Source of the DNA: Anisus vortex
Taxonomy: Eukaryota > Mollusca > Gastropoda > Planorbidae
Direction of reading: 5' to 3'
Assembly (NCBI GenBank): GCA_949126835.1
Contig: CASBPS010000102.1
Span: forward strand, 26,488 to 90,487
DNA: 64,000 nt
A program made the translations under genes and the position numbers. How positions within the stretch are numbered: the first letter of the stretch is position 1; every line of letters starts with the position of its first letter. Below are positions 50,361 to 61,666 of this stretch, in pieces. A model generated the notes under the pieces. That model saw only the letters and a list, made by a program, of their open reading frames with translations. It did not search any database and was not told the DNA's origin.

Positions 50361-52541
50361 AGGGTAAAAGTGAATATTTAGTCTTTTTTATGTTTAAAGT
50401 GTGAATATTTAGTCACTTTTATGTTTAAAGTAAATATTTAGTCACTTTTTTGTTTAAAGTAAATATATTTAGTCACTTTTATGTTTAAAGTGAATATTTA
50501 GTCATTTTTCTGTTTAAAGTGAATATTTAGTCAATTTTATGTTTAAAGTGTGAATATTTAGTCACTTTTAAGTTTAAAGTGAATATTTAGTCACTTTTAT
50601 GTTTAAAGTGAATATTTAGTCTTTTTATGTTTAAAGTGAATATTTAGTCACTTTTATGTTTAAAGTGAATATTTAGTCACTTTTATGTTTAAAGTGAATA
50701 TTTAGTCACTTTTATGTTTAAAGTGAATATTTAGTCATTTTTATGTTTAAAGTGAATATTTAGTCACTTTTATGTTTAAAGTGTGAATATTAAGTCATTT
50801 TTATGTTTAAATTGAATATTTAGTCAATTTTATGTTTAAAGTGAATATTTAGTCATTTTTATGTTTAAAGTGAATATTTAGTCACCTTTATGTTTAAAGT
50901 GTGAATATTAAGTCATTTTTATGTTTAAAGTGAATATTTAGTCAATTTTATGTTTAAAGTGAATATTTAGTCACTTTTATGTTTAAAGTGAATATTTAGT
51001 CACTTTTATCTTTACAGTGTGAACATTTAGTCACTTTTATGTTTAAAGTGAATATTTGGTCACTTTTATGTTTAAAGTGTGATATTTAGTCACTTTTATG
51101 TTTAAAGCGAATATTTAGTCACTTTTATGTTTAAAGTGTATATTTAGTCCCTTTCATGTTTAAAGTGTAAATATATTTAGTCACTTTTATGTTTAAAGTG
51201 AATATTTAGTCACTTTTATGTTTAAAGTGAATATTTAAACACTTTTATGTTTAAAGTGTGAATATTTAGTCACTTTTATGTTTAAAGTGAATATTTAGTC
51301 ATTTTTATGTTTAAAGTGAATATTTAGTCACTTTTATGTTTAAAGTGAATATTTAGTCACTTTTATGTTTAAAGTGAATATTTAGTCACTTTTATGATTA
51401 AAGTGTGATACTTAGTCACTTTTATGTTTAAAGTAAATATTTAGTCACTTTTATGTTTAAAGTGTGAATATTAAGTCATTTTTATGTTTAAAGTGAATAT
51501 TTAGTCAATTTTATGTTTAAAGTGAATATTTAGTCACTTTTATGTTTAAAGTGAATATTTAGTCACTTTTATTTTTAAAGTGAATATTTAGTCACTTTTA
51601 TTTTTAAAGTGAATATTTAGTCATATTTATGTTTAAAGTGAATATTTAGTCACTTTTATGTTTAAATTGAATATTTAGTATTTTTTTATGTTTAAAGTAA
51701 ATATATTTAGTCACTTTTATGTTTAAAGTGTGAACATTTAGTCACTTTTATGTTTAAAGTGAATATTTAGTCACTTTTATGTTTAAAGTGAATATTTAGT
51801 CACTTTTATGTTAAAAGTGAATATTTAGTCACTTTTATGTTTAAAGTGAATATTTAGTTACTTTTATGTTTAAATTGTGAATATTTAGTGACTTTTATGT
51901 TTAAAGTGAATATTTAGTCATTTTTATGTTTAAAGTGAATATTTAGTCACTTTTATGTTTAAAGTGAATATTTAGTCACTTTTATGTTTAAAGTGAATAT
52001 TTAGTCACTTTTATGTTTAAAGTGTGATACCTAGTCACTTTTATGTTTAAAGTAAATATTTAGTCACTTTTATGTTTAAAGTGTGAATATTAAGTCATTT
52101 TTATGTTTAAAGTGAATATTTAGTCAATTTTATGTTTAAAGTGAATATTTAGTCACTTTTATGTTTAAAGTGAATATTTAGTCACTTTTATGTTTAAAGT
52201 GAATATTTAGTCACTTTTATGTTTAAAGTGTGAATATTAAGCCATTTTTATGTTTAAAGTGAATATTTAGTCAATTTTATGTTTAAAGTGAATATTTAGT
52301 CACTTTTATGTTTAAAGTGTGAATATTAAGTCATTTTTATGTTTAAAGTGAATATTTAGTCAATTTTAAGTTTAAAGTGATTATTTAGTCACTTTTATGT
52401 TTAAAGTGAATATTTAGTCACTTTTATGTTTAAAGTGAATATTTAGTCACTTTTATGTTTAAAGTGAATATTTAGTCACTTTTATGTTTAAAGTGAATAT
52501 TTAGTCACTTTTATGTTTAAAGTGAATATTTAGTCACTTTT
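50361..52541 (+). repeat. 2.18-kb higher-order unit, copy 1
   Basis: It is bounded by AGGGTAAAAG markers. CACCTTTATG (50,883), AATATTTAAACAC (51,237), ATGATTAAAG (51,396) and CATATTTATG (51,622) all recur 2,182 bp on. It is closely related to 29.8-31.7 kb, but retains ATGATTAAAG where that unit has the canonical junction. Confidence 0.8.
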
Positions 52542-54720
52542 AGGGTAAAAGTGAATATTTAGTCTTTTTTATGTTTAAAGTGTGAATATTTAGTCACTTT
52601 TATGTTTAAAGTAAATATTTAGTCACTTTTTTGTTTAAAGTAAATATATTTAGTCACTTTTATGTTTAAAGTGAATATTTAGTCATTTTTCTGTTTAAAG
52701 TGAATATTTAGTCAATTTTATGTTTAAAGTGTGAATATTTAGACACTTTTAAGTTTAAAGTGAATATTTAGTCACTTTTATGTTTAAAGTGAATATTTAG
52801 TCACTTTTATGTTTAAAGTGAATATTTAGTCACTTTTATGTTTAAAGTGAATATTTAGTCACTTTTATGTTTAAAGTGAATATTTAGTCACTTTTATGTT
52901 TAAAGTGAATATTTAGTCATTTTTATGTTTAAAGTGAATATTTAGTCACTTTTATGTTTAAAGTGTGAATATTAAGTCATTTTTATGTTTAAATTGAATA
53001 TTTAGTCAATTTTATGTTTAAAGTGAATATTTAGTCATTTTTATGTTTAAAGTGAATATTTAGTCACCTTTATGTTTAAAGTGTGAATATTAAGTCATTT
53101 TTATGTTTAAAGTGAATATTTAGTCAATTTTATGTTTAAAGTGAATATTTAGTCACTTTTATGTTTAAAGTGAATATTTAGTCACTTTTATCTTTAAAGT
53201 GTGAACATTTAGTCACTTTTATGTTTAAAGTGAATATTTGGTCACTTTTATGTTTAAAGTGTGATATTTAGTCACTTTTATGTTTAAAGTGAATATTTAG
53301 TCACTTTTATGTTTAAAGTGTATATTTAGTCCCTTTCATGTTTAAAGTGTAAATATATTTAGTCACTTTTATGTTTAAAGTGAATATTTAGTCACTTTTA
53401 TGTTTAAAGTGAATATTTAAACACTTTTATGTTTAAAGTGTGAATATTTAGTCACTTTTATGTTTAAAGTGAATATTTAGTCATTTTTATGTTTAAAGTG
53501 AATATTTAGTCACTTTTATGTTTAAAGTGAATATTTAGTCACTTTTATGTTTAAAGTGAATATTTAGTCACTTTTATGATTAAAGTGTGATACTTAGTCA
53601 CTTTTATGTTTAAAGTAAATATTTAGTCACTTTTATGTTTAAAGTGTGAATATTAAGTCATTTTTATGTTTAAAGTGAATATTTAGTCAATTTTATGTTT
53701 AAAGTGAATATTTAGTCACTTTTATGTTTAAAGTGAATATTTAGTCACTTTTATTTTTAAAGTGAATATTTAGTCACTTTTATGTTTAAAGTGAATATTT
53801 AGTCATATTTATGTTTAAAGTGACTATTTAGTCACTTTTATGTTTAAATTGAATATTTAGTCTTTTTTATGTTTAAAGTAAATATATTTAGTCACTTTTA
53901 TGTTTAAAGTGTGAACATTTAGTCACTTTTATGTTTAAAGTGAATATTTAGTCACTTTTATGTTTAAAGTGAATATTTAGTCACTTTTATGTTTAAAGTG
54001 AATATTTATTCACTTTTATGTTAAAAGTGAATATTTAGTCACTTTTATGTTTAAAGTGAATATTTAGTCACTTTTATGTTTAAAGTGTGAATATTTAGTC
54101 ACTTTTATGTTTAAAGTGAATATTTAGTCACTTTTATGTTTAAAGTGAATATTTAGTCACTTTTATGTTTAAAGTGTGAATATTTAGTGACTTTTATGTT
54201 TAAAGTGAATATTTAGTCATTTTTATGTTTAAAGTGAATATTTAGTCACTTTTATGTTTAAAGTGAATATTTAGTCACTTTTATGTTTAAAGTGAATATT
54301 TAGTCACTTTTATGTTTAAAGTGTGATACTTAGTCACTTTTATGTTTAAAGTAAATATTTAGTCACTTTTATGTTTAAAGTGTGAATATTAAGTCATTTT
54401 TATGTTTAAAGTGAATATTTAGTCAATTTTATGTTTAAAGTGAATATTTAGTCACTTTTATGTTTAAAGTGAATATTTAGTCACTTTTATGTTTAAAGTG
54501 AATATTTAGTCACTTTTATGTTTAAAGTGTGAATATTAAGCCATTTTTATGTTTAAAGTGAATATTTAGTCAATTTTATGTTTAAAGTGAATATTTAGTC
54601 ACTTTTATGTTTAAAGTGAATATTTAGTCACTTTTATGTTTAAAGTGAATATTTAGTCACTTTTATGTTTAAAGTAAATATTTAGTCACTTTTATGTTTA
54701 AAGTGAATATTTAGTCACTT
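52542..54720 (+). repeat. 2.18-kb higher-order unit, copy 2
   Basis: It matches copy 1 at 2,182 bp until the CATATTTATG monomer (53,804). The displacement then becomes 2,298-2,299 bp (GTGAC 51,889 to 54,187; GATAC 52,026 to 54,325), an additional four monomers (116-117 bp). Similarity ends near 54.6 kb. Confidence 0.8.
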
Positions 54721-56382
54721 TTCTTTAAAGTGAATATTTAGTCACTTTTATGTTTAAAGTTAATATTTAGTCACTTTTCTTTAAAGTGAATATTTAGTCA
54801 CTTTTATGTTTAAAGTGTGAATATTAAGTCATTTTTATGTTTAAAGTGAATATTTAGTCAATTTTATGTTTAAAGTGAATATTTAATCACTTTCATCTTT
54901 AAAATGTGAATATTTAGTCACTTTTATGTTTAAAGTGTGAATACTTAGTCATTTTTATGTTTAAAGTGAATATTTAGTCACTTTTATGTTTAAAGTAAAT
55001 ATTTAGTCACTTTTATGTTTAAAAAGAATATTTAGTCACTTTTATGTTTAAAGTGAATATTTAGTCTTTTTTATGTTTAAAGTAAATATATTTATTCATT
55101 TTTATCTTTAAAGTGTGAACATTTAGTCACTTTTATGTTTAAAGTAAATATTTAGACACTTTTATGTTTAAAGTAAATATTTAGACACTTTTATGTTTAA
55201 AGTGAATATTTAGTAACTTTTATGTTTAAAGTGAATATTTAGTCACTTTTATGTTTAAAGTGTGAATATTAAGTCATTTTTATGTTTAAAGTGAATATTT
55301 AGTCAATTTTAAGTTTAAAGTGAATATTTAGTCACTTTTATGTTTAAAGTGAATATTTAGTCACTTTCATGTTTAAAGTGAATATTTAGTCACTTTTATG
55401 TTTAAAGTGGATATTTAGTCACTTTTATGTTAAAAGTGAATATTTAGTCTTTTTTATGTTTAAAGTGAATATTTAGTCACTTTTTTGTTTAAAGTAAATA
55501 TATTTAGTCACTTTTATGTTTAAAGTGAATATTTAGTCATTTTTCTGTTTAAAGTGAATATTTAGTCTTTTTTATGTTTAAAGTAAATATTTAGTCACTT
55601 TTTTGTTTAATGTAAATATATTTAGTCACTTTTATGTTTAAAGTAAATATTTAGTTATTTTTTTGTTTAAAGTGAATATTTAGTCACTTTTGTGTTTAAA
55701 GTGTGAATATTAAGTCATTTTTATGTTTTAAGTGAATATTTAGTCAATTTTATGTTTAAAGTGAATATTTAGTCATTTTTATGTTTAAAGTGAATATTTA
55801 GTCACTTTTATGTTTAAAGTGTGAATATTAAGTCATTTTTATGTTTAAAGTGAATATTTAGTCAATTTTATGTTTAAAGTGAATATTTAGTCTTTTTTAT
55901 GTTTAAAGTGAATATTTAGTCACTTTTATGTTTAAAGTGAATATTTAGTCACTTTTATGTTTAAAGTGTGAATATTAAGTCATTTTTATGTTTAAAGTGA
56001 ATATTTAGTCAATTTTAAGTTTAAAGTTATTATTTAGTCACTTTTATGTTTAAAGTGAATATTTAGTCACTTTTATGTTTAAAGTGAATATTTAGTCACT
56101 TTTATGTTTAAAGTGAATATTTAGTCACTTTTATGTTTAAAGTGAATATTTAGTCACTTTTATGTTTAAAGTGAATATTTAGTCACTTTTAGGGTAAAAG
56201 TGAATATTTAGTCTTTTTTATGTTTAAAGTGTGAATATTTAGTCACTTTTATGTTTAAAGTAAATATTTAGTCACTTTTTTGTTTAAAGTAAATATATTT
56301 AGTCACTTTTATGTTTAAAGTGAATATTTAGTCATTTTTCTGTTTAAAGTGAATATTTAGTCAATTTTATGTTTAAAGTGTG
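54721..56382 (+). repeat. Satellite with 853-type and 7-kb-type pieces
   Basis: The left half has 27-bp CTTTTCTTTAAAG monomers, CACTTTCATC (near 54,890), AAAAAGAATATT and ATTCATTTTTATC, in the order seen near 35.1-35.5 kb. The right half follows 33.0-34.1 kb, with some private changes near 55,610-55,690 (TTTAATGTAAATATATT, TTTTTTTGTTTAAAG, CTTTTGTG). It ends with the AGGGTAAAAG at 56,191 and the start of a 354-bp unit. Confidence 0.7.
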
Positions 56383-57882
56383 AATATTTAGTCACTTTTA
56401 AGTTTAAAGTGAATATTTAGTCACTTTTATGTTTAAAGTGAATATTTAGTCACTTTTATGTTTAAAGTGAATATTTAGTCACTTTTATGTTTAAAGTGAA
56501 TATTTAGTCACTTTTATGTTTAAAGTGAATATTTAGTCACTTTTATGTTTAAAGTGAATATTTAGTCTTTTTTATGTTTAAAGTGTGAATATTTAGTCAC
56601 TTTTATGTTTAAAGTAAATATTTAGTCACTTTTTTGTTTAAAGTAAATATATTTAGTCACTTTTATGTTTAAAGTGAATATTTAGTCATTTTTCTGTTTA
56701 AAGTGAATATTTAGTCAATTTTATGTTTAAAGTGTGAATATTTAGTCACTTTTATGTTTAAAGTGAATATTTAGTCACTTTTATGTTTAAAGTGAATATT
56801 TAGTCACTTTTATGTTTAAAGTGTGAATATTTAGTGACTTTTATGTTTTAAGTGAATATTTAGTCATTTTTATGTTTAAAGTGAATATTTAGTCACTTTT
56901 ATGTTTAAAGTGAATATTTAGTCACTTTTATGTTTAAAGTGTGATACTTAGTCACTTTTATGTTTAAAGTAAATATTTAGTCACTTTTATGTTTAAAGTG
57001 TGAATATTAAGTCATTTTTATGTTTAAAGTGAATATTTAGTCAATTTTATGTTTAAAGTGAATATTTAGTCACTTTTAAGTTTAAAGTGAATATTTAGTC
57101 ACTTTTATGTTTAAAGTGAATATTTAGTCACTTTTATGTTTAAAGTGTGAATATTAAGCCATTTTTATGTTTAAAGTGAATATTTAGTCAATTTTATGTT
57201 TAAAGTGAATATTTAGTCACTTTTATGTTTAAAGTGAATATTTAGTCACTTTTATGTTTAAAGTGAATATTTAGTCACTTTTATGTTTAAAGTAAATATT
57301 TAGTCACTTTTATGTTTAAAGTGAATATTTAGTCACTTTTCTTTAAAGTGAATATTTAGTCACTTTTATGTTTAAAGTTAATATTTAGTCACTTTTCTTT
57401 AAAGTGAATATTTAGTCACTTTTATGTTTAAAGTGTGAATATTAAGTCATTTTTATGTTTAAAGTGAATATTTAGTCAATTTTATGTTTAAAGTGAATAT
57501 TTAATCACTTTCATCTTTGAAATGTGAATATTTAGTCACTTTTATGTTTAAAGTGTGAATACTTAGTCATTTTTATGTTTAAAGTGAATATTTAGTCACT
57601 TTTATGTTTAAAGTGAATATTTAGTCACTTTTATGTTTAAAAAGAATATTTAGTCACTTTTATGTTTAAAGTGAATATTTAGTCTTTTTTATGTTTAAAG
57701 TAAATATATTTATTCATTTTTATCTTTAAAGTGTGAACATTTGGTCACTTTTATGTTTAAAGTAAATATTTAGACACTTTTATGTTTAAAGTAAATATTT
57801 AGACACTTTTATGTTTAAAGTGAATATTTAGTAACTTTTATGTTTAAAGTGAATATTTAGTCACTTTTATGTTTAAAGTGTT
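56383..57882 (+). repeat. 1,500-bp tandem duplication, left copy
   Basis: Comparing line by line at a displacement of exactly 1,500 bp, I found no mismatch between 56,383-57,881 and 57,883-59,381. Both copies carry rare variants: ATGTTTTAAGTG after GTGAC (near 56,845), CATCTTTGAAATG (near 57,515), AATATTTGGTC (near 57,740), two AATATTTAGACAC monomers and 27-bp monomers. The unit is about 51 monomers. Confidence 0.95.
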
Positions 57883-59382
57883 AATATTTAGTCACTTTTA
57901 AGTTTAAAGTGAATATTTAGTCACTTTTATGTTTAAAGTGAATATTTAGTCACTTTTATGTTTAAAGTGAATATTTAGTCACTTTTATGTTTAAAGTGAA
58001 TATTTAGTCACTTTTATGTTTAAAGTGAATATTTAGTCACTTTTATGTTTAAAGTGAATATTTAGTCTTTTTTATGTTTAAAGTGTGAATATTTAGTCAC
58101 TTTTATGTTTAAAGTAAATATTTAGTCACTTTTTTGTTTAAAGTAAATATATTTAGTCACTTTTATGTTTAAAGTGAATATTTAGTCATTTTTCTGTTTA
58201 AAGTGAATATTTAGTCAATTTTATGTTTAAAGTGTGAATATTTAGTCACTTTTATGTTTAAAGTGAATATTTAGTCACTTTTATGTTTAAAGTGAATATT
58301 TAGTCACTTTTATGTTTAAAGTGTGAATATTTAGTGACTTTTATGTTTTAAGTGAATATTTAGTCATTTTTATGTTTAAAGTGAATATTTAGTCACTTTT
58401 ATGTTTAAAGTGAATATTTAGTCACTTTTATGTTTAAAGTGTGATACTTAGTCACTTTTATGTTTAAAGTAAATATTTAGTCACTTTTATGTTTAAAGTG
58501 TGAATATTAAGTCATTTTTATGTTTAAAGTGAATATTTAGTCAATTTTATGTTTAAAGTGAATATTTAGTCACTTTTAAGTTTAAAGTGAATATTTAGTC
58601 ACTTTTATGTTTAAAGTGAATATTTAGTCACTTTTATGTTTAAAGTGTGAATATTAAGCCATTTTTATGTTTAAAGTGAATATTTAGTCAATTTTATGTT
58701 TAAAGTGAATATTTAGTCACTTTTATGTTTAAAGTGAATATTTAGTCACTTTTATGTTTAAAGTGAATATTTAGTCACTTTTATGTTTAAAGTAAATATT
58801 TAGTCACTTTTATGTTTAAAGTGAATATTTAGTCACTTTTCTTTAAAGTGAATATTTAGTCACTTTTATGTTTAAAGTTAATATTTAGTCACTTTTCTTT
58901 AAAGTGAATATTTAGTCACTTTTATGTTTAAAGTGTGAATATTAAGTCATTTTTATGTTTAAAGTGAATATTTAGTCAATTTTATGTTTAAAGTGAATAT
59001 TTAATCACTTTCATCTTTGAAATGTGAATATTTAGTCACTTTTATGTTTAAAGTGTGAATACTTAGTCATTTTTATGTTTAAAGTGAATATTTAGTCACT
59101 TTTATGTTTAAAGTGAATATTTAGTCACTTTTATGTTTAAAAAGAATATTTAGTCACTTTTATGTTTAAAGTGAATATTTAGTCTTTTTTATGTTTAAAG
59201 TAAATATATTTATTCATTTTTATCTTTAAAGTGTGAACATTTGGTCACTTTTATGTTTAAAGTAAATATTTAGACACTTTTATGTTTAAAGTAAATATTT
59301 AGACACTTTTATGTTTAAAGTGAATATTTAGTAACTTTTATGTTTAAAGTGAATATTTAGTCACTTTTATGTTTAAAGTGTG
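57883..59382 (+). repeat. 1,500-bp tandem duplication, right copy
   Basis: It is identical to the left copy over 1,499 bases. The junction with the left copy shows an unusual GTGTTAATATT monomer at about 57,879, where both flanking types would give GTGTGA. This marks the recombination point, within a base or two. A further near copy follows at 61,859-63,357. Confidence 0.95.
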
Positions 59383-61666
59383 ATATTTAGTCACTTTTAT
59401 GTTTAAAGTGAATATTTAGTCACTTTTATGTTTAAAGTGAATATTTAGTCACTTTTATGTTTCAAGTGTGAATATTTAGTCACTTTTATGTTTAAAGTGA
59501 ATATTTAGTCAATTTTAAGTTTAAAGTGAATATTTAGTCACTTTTATGTTTAAAGTGAATATTTAGTCACTTTCATGTTTAAAGTGAATATTTAGTCACT
59601 TTTATGTTTAAAGTGAATATTTAGTCACTTTTATGTTTAAAGTGGATATTTAGTCACTTTTATGTTAAAAGTGAATATTTAGTCTTTTTTATGTTTAAAG
59701 TGAATATTTAGTCACTTTTTTGTTTAAAGTAAATATATTTAGTCACTTTTATGTTTAAAGTGAATATTTAGTCATTTTAACTGTTTAAAGTGAATATTTA
59801 GTCTTTTTTATGTTTAAAGTAAATATTTAGTCACTTTTTTGTTTAAAGTAAATATATTTAGTCACTTTTATGTTTAAAGTAAATATTTAGTAATTTTTAT
59901 GTTTAAAGTGAATATTTAGTCACTTTTATGTTTAAAGTGTGAATATTAAGTCATTTTTATGTTTTAAGTGAATATTTAGTCTTTTTTATGTTTAAAGTGA
60001 ATATTTAGTCACTTTTATGTTTAAAGTGAATATTTAGTCACTTTTATGTTTAAAGTGTGAATATTAAGTCATTTTTATGTTTAAAGTGAATATTTAGTCA
60101 ATTTTAAGTTTAAAGTGATTATTTAGTCACTTTTATGTTTAAAGTGAATATTTAGTCACTTTTATGTTTAAAGTGAATATTTAGTCACTTTTATGTTTAA
60201 AGTGAATATTTAGTCACTTTTATGTTTAAAGTGAATATTTAGTCACTTTATGTTTAAAGTGAATATTTAGTCACTTTTAGGGTAAAAGTGAATATTTAGT
60301 CTTTTTTATGTTTAAAGTGTGAATATTTAGTCACTTTTATGTTTAAAGTAAATATTTAGTCACTTTTTTGTTTAAAGTAAATATATTTAGTCACTTTGAT
60401 GTTTAAAGTGAATATTTAGTCATTTTTCTGTTTAAAGTGAATATTTAGTCAATTTTATGTTTAAAGTGTGAATATTTAGTCACTTTTAAGTTTAAAGTGA
60501 ATATTTAGTCACTTTTATGTTTAAAGTGAATATTTAGTCACTTTTATGTTTAAAGTGAATATTTAGTCATTTTTCTGTTTAAAGTGAATATTTAGTCAAT
60601 TTTATGTTTAAAGTGTGAATATTTTGTCACTTTTATGTTTAAAGTGAATATTTAGTAATTTTTATGTTTAAAGTGAATATTTAGTCACTTTTATGTTTAA
60701 AGTGTGAATATTAAGTCATTTTTATGTTTAAAGTGAATATTTAGTAATTTTATGTTTAAAGTGAATATTTAGTCACTTTTATGTTTAAAGTGTGAATATT
60801 AAGTCATTTTTATGTTTAAAGTGAATATTTAGTCACTTTTATGTTTAAAGTGTGAATATTAAGTCATTTTTATGTTTAAAGTGAATATTTAGTCACTTTT
60901 AAGTTTAAAGTGAATATTTAGTCACTTTTATGTTTAAAGTGTGAATATTTAGTCATTTTTATGTTTAAAGTGAATATTTAGTCAATTTTATGTTTAAAGT
61001 GAATATTTAGTCACTTTTATGTTTAAAGTGAATATTTAGTCACTTTTATGTTTAAAGTGAATATTTAGTCACTTTTATGCTTAAAGTGAATATTTAGTCA
61101 CTTTTATGTTTAAAGTGAATATTTAGTCACTTTTATCTTTAAAGTGTGAATATTTAGTCACTTTTATGTTTAAAGTGAATATTTAGTCATTTTTATGTTT
61201 AAAGTGAATATTTAGTCACTTTTATGTTTAAAGTGTGATATTTAGTCACTTTTATGTTTAAAGTGAATATTTAGTCAATTTTATGTTTAAAGTGTGAATA
61301 TTTAGTCACTTTTATGTTTAAAGTGAATATTTAGTCATTTTTCTGTTTAAAGTGAATATTTAGTCACTTTTATGTTTAAAGTGAATATTTAGTCACTTTT
61401 ATGATTAAAGTGAATATTTATTCACTTTTATCTTTAAAGTGTGAACATTTAGTCACTTTTATGTTTAAAGTGAATATTTAGTCACTTTTATGTTTAAAGT
61501 GTGATATTTAGTCACTTTTATGTTTAAAGTGAATATTTAGTCACTTTTATGTTTAAAGTGAATATTTAGTCACTTTTATGTTTCAAGTGTGAATATTAAG
61601 TCATTTTTATGTTTAAAGTGAATATTTAGTCACTTTTATGTTTAAAGTGAATATTTAGTCACTTTT
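59383..61666 (+). repeat. Displaced copy of 45.9-48.3 kb
   Basis: Markers sit 13,426-13,427 bp from their counterparts on the left side (TTTCAAG 46,036 to 59,463; TTTTAACTG 46,348 to 59,775). On the right side they sit 13,277-13,279 bp away (AGGGTAAAAG 47,000 to 60,279; ATTTTGTCAC 47,342 to 60,621; TTTCAAG 48,307 to 61,584). The 148-bp change is a loss of about five monomers near 59,975. Single-base runs shorter than consensus occur at 60,245 and 60,750. Confidence 0.8.
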
